From Bacteroidota bacterium (lineage in GTDB: Bacteria; Bacteroidota; Bacteroidia; Chitinophagales; Chitinophagaceae): DNA of 5,245 nt. Shown here piece after piece: positions 1-4,557 of the stretch (positions are counted from its first letter, which is position 1; each line of letters opens with the position of its first letter). The stretch is taken from the NCBI GenBank assembly GCA_029778965.1, contig JAKPBL010000112.1, forward strand, positions 1 to 5,245, read 5' to 3'. Both the position numbers and the translations under genes were made by a program. The notes beneath the pieces are model-generated. The model worked only from the letters and a program-made list of their open reading frames with translations, was not told the DNA's origin and did not search any database.

Positions 1-249
1 ACAGTGGCGCTTGACATCAAGCCGGTGGTGCCCATGAGCCAACGCCATGAACGGAATAAAACCCTGCGTAACCTGAGTTACATGAAGCAGCAATATTTCC
101 AGGAGCGGCACCGCGGCCAGCACCGCAAAGTATTGTTCGAAGGGCATGCAAAAAACGGCATGATGGAAGGATATACCGACAACTATATCCGGGTCAGCAC
201 ACCTTATCGCGAAGACTGGGTGAATGACCTGATCGACTGGCAGCTTTAG
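1..249 (+). CDS. mtaB: tRNA t6A37 methylthiotransferase MtaB, C-terminal part (5' end outside window)
   Basis: This is the last 82 codons of a gene that enters from the left; the frame is open from base 1 and ends at TAG 247-249. The stretch reading KPVVPMSQRHERNKTLRNLS, then YMKQQYF, and the tail with VLFEGH, GMMEGYTDNYIRV and TPYREDW match the end of Bacteroidota MtaB: the end of the radical-SAM region followed by the RNA-binding TRAM domain. From family knowledge, MtaB is a radical-SAM [4Fe-4S] enzyme that adds a methylthio group to N6-threonylcarbamoyladenosine at position 37 of ANN-decoding tRNAs. The catalytic core and cluster cysteines are outside the window and cannot be checked. A GTG at base 4 is in frame but is not the real start, because homology runs through it to the edge. 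No terminator lies between its stop and the downstream tRNA, so read-through into the tRNA gene is possible. RimO and MiaB are the nearest alternatives, but the tail motifs favour MtaB. Confidence 0.87.
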   Translation, partial: TVALDIKPVVPMSQRHERNKTLRNLSYMKQQYFQERHRGQHRKVLFEGHAKNGMMEGYTDNYIRVSTPYREDWVNDLIDWQL

Positions 250-259
250 CAAAAAATAT

Positions 260-289
260 TTTGAAATAAAGCACGAGCCCTTATCTTTG
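260..289 (+). promoter_or_regulatory. Bacteroidota-type promoter of the tRNA-Val gene
   Basis: TTTG at 260-263 and TATCTTTG at 282-289 match the Bacteroidota primary-sigma consensus (-33 TTTG, -7 TAnnTTTG), the -7 box exactly, with an 18-base spacer. Transcription would start near 295, giving a leader of roughly 40 bases before the mature tRNA 5' end at 336. The promoter lies just after the mtaB stop, so the tRNA probably has its own transcript. The spacer is at the short end for this promoter class, hence some uncertainty. Confidence 0.62.
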
Positions 290-335
290 CCAACCCAAAT
301 GGCGTTGTCGTTGGGGAAGTTCTTGGAAATTTTTC

Positions 336-410
336 GGGAGCATAGCTCAGCTGGTTCAGAGCAGCTGCCTTACAAGCAGCGGGTCCGCGGTTCGAATCCG
401 TGTGCTCCCA
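336..410 (+). tRNA. tRNA-Val, anticodon UAC
   Basis: A complete 75-base cloverleaf can be drawn by hand. The acceptor stem GGGAGCA (336-342) pairs perfectly with TGCTCCC (403-409), with discriminator A at 410. The D-arm is GCTC/GAGC. The anticodon stem GCTGC (364-368) / GCAGC (376-380) encloses loop CTTACAA, placing anticodon TAC at 371-373, which reads GUA and, by wobble, other GUN valine codons. The variable loop is GGGTC. The T-arm CGCGG/CCGTG with loop TTCGAAT contains one G-U pair. The CCA end is not encoded (the next bases are CTC), so it must be added by CCA-adding enzyme, as is usual in Bacteroidota. It is flanked by its own promoter and terminator, so it looks like a single-gene transcription unit. 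Confidence 0.97.
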
Positions 411-413
411 CTC

Positions 414-2495
414 TTATCCGATACCATTCCCGGTATCGGATTTTTTTTGCCCGCTTGTCACCTGATCATCCTCGTGCAGTGATTCCGCCCGCCGGGTTTT
501 TTTCGGCGGAAAAAACAAGTCCATCGGGTGCTTGCGGATGTACCGCCAGATATGGGAGAACAGTTCGGGGTATTCACGCAGCTCGATGCCCCGCGACCGC
601 ACGGCCACGAAAAAAGCCAGGGAAAAGCTAACAAAGAAATTAATAAAGCCGATGCCCAGCACACCCATCACCACTACCAGCATATACAGCCAGTCGACCT
701 GGTGCGCCGTACCAAAGAAGCCGATGGCGGTGCTGCCGGCCGAAATGGTAATATGGCGTATATCAAATGGTATCCCGAAAATCTTTCCCACCGATGCCGA
801 CATGCCCAGGAAAAAACCAAGCGCCAGGCTACCGGTAAAAGCAGCGGCGTATGTATGCACAAAATCGATCAGCCGGTTCATTCGTTTGGACGACATACTA
901 TGGCTGAGCACCGGATGCTGCCGCAGCCTTTCGGTCAGACGGCCAAATACAATATGATTCTCCACATAACCGGAGATAATACCGCTTAAGAACAGAAATA
1001 CCCCCGTGAAGCAGGCATACAGCAAGGAAAAAGAATGCCAGGGGTGCTGGCTCTCCAATAATCTAAACGCCTGCTCCTGGTTAACGATCCGGTACCCGGC
1101 AACATAGTCCATCAGCCATACAATGCCGTAGCTCAACGGAAACACCACCAGCAGGTTGCCTGCAAATGAAGCCGTCTGGCTTCTGACGATATTAACAATG
1201 GCGATGGAAAACCGGTGCAGGTCGGTCTTGCCGGCATTCTTTTTACTGTCGAGCGACAGCGCCACCGCCGACGCGGTATAAGCCGGCTGCTTGGTAGCCA
1301 GCGTCGTACCGGTTCGATCCATCGCAATAAAACCGAGCGAATAGTTGACACTGTATGCGGTACCCATCCAGAAAGGCGGCAGCGACAGCTTGCCCAGCAA
1401 TATTTTGATCACGGCTACAAAACTGATGATCACGCCACCGCCTACCGCGCTCCGGAACATCAAACGATATTCTTCCCGGTTCGTTGTAATGAACTTCTCC
1501 CCTTTTTTGCCCTTATGCTCGGCAATCTGGTAAGCAAGCAGGCCCAGGTTGTCAGACAGGAAATCGCGCAGGCTGTTTCGTTTGTTTTCGTTGGTGACCA
1601 CTGTGATGAAATAACTGATGAACCGGTCTTCATCGAGCTTGTTATCACGGTCAAGCACATCCGCAATCAGCAGCATGCGCTCTATCATTTGAAGAATGCG
1701 CGTCGTTACAAAAGTCTGGGCAAGACTGGTGCCCTGGTACAGCTTCTGGTCGCGCAGCCAGATCACACTCTGCCGGCAATTGTAAAGCTGCTCTTGTACA
1801 TTGTACAATACCAATTGTGTGTCGGGCGTACCGAAGTGTTGGTTTTCGAGGTACATATTGACGAGCCGGTTCTGCTCGAGAAAAGGACCAATGGCGTTTT
1901 TGTTATTACCGAAGCGGCGGGCCACTTCTTTTTCCAGTCCCAGCGTGGTAACACGAAAGCTGAGAATGCGCAATGCCTGGTGTAACTGACCAATCAGCGC
2001 CTCGTCGTTCATGTTGATATAGACCCGCAGCAGCCGGAAGAATTTTTTCCATAGCTCGGGGTCGATGGCCTTAACCCACTGGTAGTCAGTGTTCTTATAG
2101 AACACATGGCTGATCACAAAAAGAAAATCTGACGGATCCTGTACCTCGGGCAGCAGCTTGTGTTTGAGTTTGCTGCCCAGTTCCTGCACAAATCCCCGCG
2201 AGCCGATCAATCCGCTATCGGTCAGCGCCGGCAATACTTCGCTTTTGATAAATACCGAGCGCAGCGCAGTGCGCAGTGTGATCATTGCCGCGGGATCCTT
2301 CTGCAACTGGAACAACAAGGCCCGGAATTTCTGTTCCGCTTTGGCAACCTGCCCGGGCCGCACAGGCCGGATCTGTTTTACCAGCTCAACCAGGTAGTCC
2401 AATCCATGGTCGGCCAGGTAAATAGGCAATACGATCGCCGCTTGGGCCGATTCATTATCCGAAATAACGCCTGTGGTGGTTTCAGTTTGTTCCAT
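414..2495 (-). CDS. Multi-pass membrane protein of the 'site-specific recombinase' (PF10136-type) family, role unknown
   Basis: The product has 693 residues. Residues 1-345 are soluble and largely helical. The rest holds about six or seven hydrophobic segments, near 350-370, 374-392, 443-467, 487-511, 547-570, 580-597 and 602-632, followed by a charged tail. The block at about 385-412, with SLGFIAMDRTGTTLATKQPA and then YTASAVA, resembles the conserved region of the SpecificRecomb (Gcr-like) family, which in databases carries the name 'site-specific recombinase'. I see no tyrosine- or serine-recombinase catalytic motif, and a multi-pass membrane protein is an unlikely DNA recombinase, so the name should not be taken as function. 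The ATG at 2493-2495 begins MEQTETTTGV and lies in the divergent spacer with clpS; no Shine-Dalgarno is seen. The last seven codons double as the tRNA terminator of the other strand. Coding status is firm and family assignment is by remembered motif; function is unknown. Confidence 0.88.
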   Translation of the reverse strand: MEQTETTTGVISDNESAQAAIVLPIYLADHGLDYLVELVKQIRPVRPGQVAKAEQKFRALLFQLQKDPAAMITLRTALRSVFIKSEVLPALTDSGLIGSRGFVQELGSKLKHKLLPEVQDPSDFLFVISHVFYKNTDYQWVKAIDPELWKKFFRLLRVYINMNDEALIGQLHQALRILSFRVTTLGLEKEVARRFGNNKNAIGPFLEQNRLVNMYLENQHFGTPDTQLVLYNVQEQLYNCRQSVIWLRDQKLYQGTSLAQTFVTTRILQMIERMLLIADVLDRDNKLDEDRFISYFITVVTNENKRNSLRDFLSDNLGLLAYQIAEHKGKKGEKFITTNREEYRLMFRSAVGGGVIISFVAVIKILLGKLSLPPFWMGTAYSVNYSLGFIAMDRTGTTLATKQPAYTASAVALSLDSKKNAGKTDLHRFSIAIVNIVRSQTASFAGNLLVVFPLSYGIVWLMDYVAGYRIVNQEQAFRLLESQHPWHSFSLLYACFTGVFLFLSGIISGYVENHIVFGRLTERLRQHPVLSHSMSSKRMNRLIDFVHTYAAAFTGSLALGFFLGMSASVGKIFGIPFDIRHITISAGSTAIGFFGTAHQVDWLYMLVVVMGVLGIGFINFFVSFSLAFFVAVRSRGIELREYPELFSHIWRYIRKHPMDLFFPPKKTRRAESLHEDDQVTSGQKKSDTGNGIG
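417..448 (+). terminator. Rho-independent terminator of tRNA-Val
   Basis: A perfect 9-base stem TCCGATACC (417-425) / GGTATCGGA (432-440) with loop ATTCCC is followed by eight T residues (441-448), only six bases after the tRNA 3' end. The T-tract shows that it acts on rightward transcription. The whole element lies inside the last codons of the opposite-strand gene, where the stem encodes the tail DTGNGIG. On that strand there is no U-tract after the hairpin, so it is not obviously bidirectional. Confidence 0.88.
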
Positions 2496-2524
2496 ACACG
2501 ATACTTAATCGCACAATACCTGGC

Positions 2525-2558
2525 TAAAATTACAATTGTTCTATAATTTAGTGCCAAA
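2525..2558 (-). promoter_or_regulatory. Candidate promoter of the 693-residue membrane protein gene
   Basis: Read on the minus strand, TTTG (complement of CAAA 2555-2558) is followed after 22 bases by TAATTTTA (complement of 2525-2532), one mismatch from TAnnTTTG. Transcription would start near 2518, giving a leader of about 20 bases to the ATG at 2495. The spacer is slightly long and the region is A+T-rich, so chance matches are likely. Confidence 0.32.
2544..2551 (+). promoter_or_regulatory. Candidate -7 box for clpS-aat
   Basis: TAATTTAG differs from TAnnTTTG at one position and lies 16 bases before the clpS start, which would give a very short leader. I cannot find a convincing TTTG at -33, so support is weak. 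The perfect 8-base palindrome ACAATTGT at 2532-2539 lies just upstream, between the two divergent genes, and could be an operator or chance in A+T-rich DNA. Confidence 0.2.
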
Positions 2559-2567
2559 GTTCCATGG

Positions 2568-2867
2568 ATGCGCAATTATAAAGATGATCAGGAGCACGAG
2601 CTGAAAGAAAATGTGGATGTGCTTACCGATGTTACGTCGCCGTACCAGTTGATCGTGTGGAACGATGAGGTAAATACGTTTGAGTGGGTGATAGAAACCC
2701 TGATCAGTGTTTGCGGACATTCGCCCGAGCAGGCCGAACAGTGTGCCATGCTGATCCACACCAAAGGTAAATACGGCGTCAAAAACGGCGGCTACGACGA
2801 ACTGAAGCCGATGTGCGACGCCATTACCGACCGGGGTATCGGCGCCACCATTGAAATTACCGCCTGA
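2568..2867 (+). CDS. clpS: ClpS, N-degron adaptor for a ClpAP-type protease
   Basis: The 99-residue length is normal for ClpS. The N-terminal extension (1-25) is acidic and presumably flexible. The core runs from about 26 to 97, with YQLIVWNDEVNTFEWVI at its start, the helical segment CGHSPEQAEQCAMLIH and then GKYGVKNGGYDEL. N32, D33, E34, T37 and H64 occupy the positions known in this family to bind the alpha-amino group and side chain of N-terminal Leu, Phe, Tyr or Trp; the acidic NDE replaces the common NDD. The protein hands such substrates to the Clp ATPase in the cytoplasm. No clpA is in the window. The ATG at 2568 is the only possible start, because a TAA in the same frame lies at 2544-2546 with no other start codon between. 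No Shine-Dalgarno is present. The stop TGA abuts the aat start directly, implying one mRNA. Confidence 0.96.
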   Translation: MRNYKDDQEHELKENVDVLTDVTSPYQLIVWNDEVNTFEWVIETLISVCGHSPEQAEQCAMLIHTKGKYGVKNGGYDELKPMCDAITDRGIGATIEITA

Positions 2868-3512
2868 GTGGCTCTCTTCTTACTTGACGAGACCCCTGTA
2901 TTCCCGCCGGTGGAGCTGGCCGAGCCCGATGGCCTGCTGGCAGTGGGCGGTGACCTGAGCGTGGAACGCCTGCTGCACGCTTATCGTTCCGGTATCTTTC
3001 CCTGGTACGATGAACCACCTATCGCCTGGTGGTGCCCCGACCCCCGTTTTGTGTTATTTCCCGATGAACTGCTGGTTCAAAAAAGCATGCGCCCCGTTCT
3101 GAACGGACAAAAGTTCCGTTTCAGCATCAATGAACGTTTCAGCGAAGTCATGGCACAGTGCAGGCAGGCCAGGCGACCGGGGCAGCAAGGCACCTGGATC
3201 AACGACCATATAATCGATGCTTATACAAAGCTGCACACATTGGGGGTTGCGTGGAGTGCCGAGGCCTGGGCCGGCGACCAGCTTGCCGGCGGACTCTACG
3301 GCATCCGCCTGGGCCGGGTATTCTTCGGCGAAAGTATGTTTGCCCGGGTTTCCAATGCCAGCAAATTCGCTTTTATCAGGTGGGTGCAATACCTGCAACA
3401 GGAAGGCACGGCGCTCATCGACTGCCAGGTATATACCGACCACCTGGCTTCGCTGGGCGCCCGTATGATACCACGCAGCAGTTTTATCGGGTACCTCGAC
3501 CAATACTGCTAA
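2868..3512 (+). CDS. aat: Leucyl/phenylalanyl-tRNA--protein transferase
   Basis: The 214-residue protein covers the full Aat domain. Typical blocks in order are DGLLAVGGDLS (21-31), AYRSGIFPWY (38-47), WWCPDPRFVLFPDEL (54-68), GTWI (108-111), GGLYG (141-145), FFGESMF (152-158) and ALIDCQVYTDHLASLGA (182-198). E155 and D185 correspond to the catalytic-site acidic residues of E. coli Aat (E156, D186), and Q187 is also kept. The enzyme moves Leu or Phe from aminoacyl-tRNA onto N-terminal Lys or Arg of proteins, creating the residues that ClpS recognises. The start is GTG at 2868, directly after the clpS TGA. It fits the usual distance to the DGLLAVGGDLS block, and the next codons read ALFLLDE as in related proteins. 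With no spacer and no Shine-Dalgarno, translation is probably coupled to clpS. The 3' end overlaps the convergent hydrolase gene by 4 bases. Confidence 0.97.
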   Translation: MALFLLDETPVFPPVELAEPDGLLAVGGDLSVERLLHAYRSGIFPWYDEPPIAWWCPDPRFVLFPDELLVQKSMRPVLNGQKFRFSINERFSEVMAQCRQARRPGQQGTWINDHIIDAYTKLHTLGVAWSAEAWAGDQLAGGLYGIRLGRVFFGESMFARVSNASKFAFIRWVQYLQQEGTALIDCQVYTDHLASLGARMIPRSSFIGYLDQYC

Positions 3513-3524
3513 AAACGGGTACCC
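3489..3524. repeat. Inverted repeat spanning the convergent gene ends
   Basis: GGGTACC (3489-3495) can pair with GGTACCC (3518-3524), giving a 7-base G+C-rich stem with a 22-base loop that contains both stop codons. The same 8-mer CGGGTACC also occurs directly repeated at 3488-3495 and 3516-3523. Neither strand has a T-tract after it, so it is not a classic terminator; it could shield both mRNA 3' ends or be chance, since both copies lie in coding sequence. Confidence 0.35.
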
Positions 3525-4240
3525 AGATAATGCGGCAGCATGGAGCGCCAGGTCGGCCAGTCGTGCGTAATATCGGCGCCCCAGATATCCAGCTCGTACC
3601 AGATATTCTTGCTGTACAATATGCCAGCCAGCCGGCGTGCCCCCTCTGGATCTTCAAAAGCGCCGCTTCCGCTGAGCAGATGGATATGGTGCGACTGCCG
3701 GATCTGTTCCAGGATATGGTGGTCGGTCAGGTTGGGCAGGTAATGACAGGGACTGTTGAAATACACGTCTTCATCGAAATAGCCTTTGGTGTATTCCGTC
3801 AGGTCATAGACCCCGCTCATGGCAATACAACCGTTTAGCAGGTCGGGCCTTCTGAAGAAAAGATTGGCCGAATGCAGGGCGCCGAACGAAGCGCCGGCCG
3901 TAATAATGGGCGTTTCAGCACTGGTATGATGCCGGATAAACGGAATCACTTCCGAAAATACATATTCGTTCCATTGCTGGTGGCGGATGGACTTGTGGCG
4001 GGGATCCATTTCGTTGTTCATCCAGCTTTCCCGGTTGATGCTGTCGATCGAAAAAACCTTGAATTTACCGCCGTCGATAAAAGGCCTGATGGATTCTATC
4101 AGTTGGAACCGCTCATATTCGAGGTAATCGGCAGCGGCCGTGGGGATGAGCAGCAGCGCGGTGCCGTAATGGCCATATACCGCAATGGGCATTTCTTTTT
4201 GAAGCGCGGGGCTGAACCAGGCGCTGATCTGTCTTTCCAT
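3509..4240 (-). CDS. Esterase-D-type alpha/beta hydrolase (PF00756-like), substrate unknown
   Basis: This 243-residue protein has no signal peptide or membrane segment, so it is probably cytoplasmic. The N-terminus, MERQISAWFSPALQKEMPIA then VYGHYG, matches the usual start of 'esterase family' proteins. The nucleophile elbow GASFGA puts the serine at S118. An acidic residue in GSGAFEDPEGAR (E196 or D197) and H226 in THDWPTW complete a plausible Ser-Asp/Glu-His triad, and the HDWPxW ending is typical of this group. Such enzymes hydrolyse ester or thioester bonds, but nothing here identifies the substrate. Relatives include S-formylglutathione hydrolase and siderophore or feruloyl esterases; without neighbours of those pathways I would not choose. 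The gene stands alone and faces aat, overlapping it by 4 bases (TAG on minus at 3509-3511, TAA of aat at 3510-3512). The ATG at 4240 fits homologue starts. Confidence 0.93.
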   Translation of the reverse strand: MERQISAWFSPALQKEMPIAVYGHYGTALLLIPTAAADYLEYERFQLIESIRPFIDGGKFKVFSIDSINRESWMNNEMDPRHKSIRHQQWNEYVFSEVIPFIRHHTSAETPIITAGASFGALHSANLFFRRPDLLNGCIAMSGVYDLTEYTKGYFDEDVYFNSPCHYLPNLTDHHILEQIRQSHHIHLLSGSGAFEDPEGARRLAGILYSKNIWYELDIWGADITHDWPTWRSMLPHYLGTRF

Positions 4241-4255
4241 GTCGAATATTTGCCC

Positions 4256-4285
4256 CCAAAATACAGGATTTGTAAATTCCGGAAA
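4256..4285 (-). promoter_or_regulatory. Candidate promoter of the hydrolase gene
   Basis: On the minus strand TTTC (complement of GAAA 4282-4285), an 18-base spacer and TATTTTGG (complement of CCAAAATA 4256-4263) resemble the Bacteroidota consensus with one mismatch in each box and the same spacing as the tRNA promoter. The implied start near 4250 leaves a leader of only about 10 bases before the ATG at 4240. Confidence 0.38.
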
Positions 4286-4308
4286 TATTTTATAGCTTGC
4301 ATATTATC

Positions 4309-4323
4309 CGGTAATTTTTACCG
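4309..4323. repeat. Small inverted repeat in the divergent gap
   Basis: CGGTAA (4309-4314) and TTACCG (4318-4323) are perfect inverted halves separated by TTT. It sits between the hydrolase promoter candidate and the small-ORF promoter candidate, a place where an operator could act on either. No T-tract suggests a terminator. A 6-base match in 156 bases of A+T-rich DNA may be chance. Confidence 0.28.
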
Positions 4324-4345
4324 TTACTCTGTCTCCACCGATCCC

Positions 4346-4377
4346 TTGAAACCATTGTCCCGTGCTTTCTATTTTTT
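4346..4377 (+). promoter_or_regulatory. Candidate promoter of the 35-residue ORF
   Basis: TTG at 4346-4348 and TATTTTTT at 4370-4377 (one mismatch from TAnnTTTG) are 21 bases apart, acceptable for the -33/-7 arrangement of Bacteroidota. Transcription would start near 4384, about 13 bases before the ATG at 4397. The box lies in a T-rich run, so the match has limited weight. Confidence 0.32.
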
Positions 4378-4396
4378 AAAGTTTAAATGGTTTACT

Positions 4397-4504
4397 ATGA
4401 GACGTTTGTTTGACCTTTCCCAGGCCAGTACCGCAAAACTGTTGCTGATCGTTGTTGCCCTGTATGGCACTATTGCTGCCATTACCTGGTATGTTTGGCA
4501 ATAA
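4397..4504 (+). CDS. Possible 35-residue single-span membrane protein
   Basis: ATG 4397 to TAA 4502-4504 encodes a short basic N-terminus (MRRLFDLSQASTAK) followed by one strongly hydrophobic stretch of about 21 residues from LLLIVVALYG to AITWYVW, and then a C-terminal Gln. This is the pattern of a small inner-membrane protein, with the positive N-terminus expected to stay in the cytoplasm. It fits neatly into the gap between two leftward genes, with a promoter-like sequence 20-50 bases upstream and a hairpin plus T-tract about 45-70 bases downstream. Its frame is open far upstream, but that part is antisense to the hydrolase and is not credible as coding. I do not recognise the sequence and propose no function. 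Random A+T-rich DNA can also give short hydrophobic ORFs, so conservation is the deciding test. Confidence 0.5.
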   Translation: MRRLFDLSQASTAKLLLIVVALYGTIAAITWYVWQ

Positions 4505-4526
4505 ACTATAAGGACTGGACGGACAG

Positions 4527-4557
4527 GGCTGGAGGCATCAGGTATGCAAATCCAGCC
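4527..4557. repeat. Hairpin at the 3' end of the GIY-YIG gene
   Basis: GGCTGGA (4527-4533) pairs with TCCAGCC (4551-4557), and inside it GCAT (4535-4538) pairs with ATGC (4544-4547), leaving a CAGGT loop and a small internal bulge. It covers the stop codon of the leftward gene (TGA on minus, 4538-4540). No T-tract follows on the minus strand, so at most it could pause polymerase or protect the mRNA end. Confidence 0.35.

Noticed and set aside
292..315. CCCAA/TTGGG hairpin in the tRNA leader as a riboswitch or T-box
   Set aside because: The stem has only five bases with a 12-base loop, there is no T-box or other conserved RNA motif, and the leader is just about 40 bases.
496..516. T7 and A6 runs arranged as GTTTTTT...AAAAAAC near the end of the membrane protein gene, as a terminator or phase-variable slip site
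   Set aside because: They encode a reasonable basic tail (FFPPKK) in an intact frame. The runs are short for phase variation, and slippage this close to the C-terminus would change little.
287..631. Open frame running through the tRNA
   Set aside because: It crosses the tRNA-Val gene, its terminator and the antisense 3' end of the membrane protein gene, so its openness is accidental.
1215..1985. Rightward 256-codon open frame
   Set aside because: It lies wholly antisense to the 693-residue membrane protein gene, shows no recognisable motif and has the low-complexity, Arg/His/Gln-rich composition of a shadow frame.
414..2495. Mobile element or integrase, because of the 'recombinase' family name
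   Set aside because: There is no catalytic recombinase motif, no flanking repeats or attachment site beside tRNA-Val, and the protein is a multi-pass membrane protein.
2865..2867. TGA between clpS and aat as a sequencing error, selenocysteine codon or broken fusion gene
   Set aside because: ClpS ends and Aat begins at normal family positions, and no selenocysteine insertion hairpin or selenoprotein context is apparent. Two separate genes explain the junction.
3158..3838. Rightward 226-codon open frame across the end of aat and the hydrolase
   Set aside because: It runs out of frame through aat and then antisense through the hydrolase; both real genes have strong family motifs and this frame has none.
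3872..4396. Rightward 210-codon open frame (3872-4504) as one gene
   Set aside because: Its first two-thirds are antisense to the well-supported hydrolase and have no family resemblance. Only the last 36 codons, outside the hydrolase, are worth keeping as a separate small ORF.
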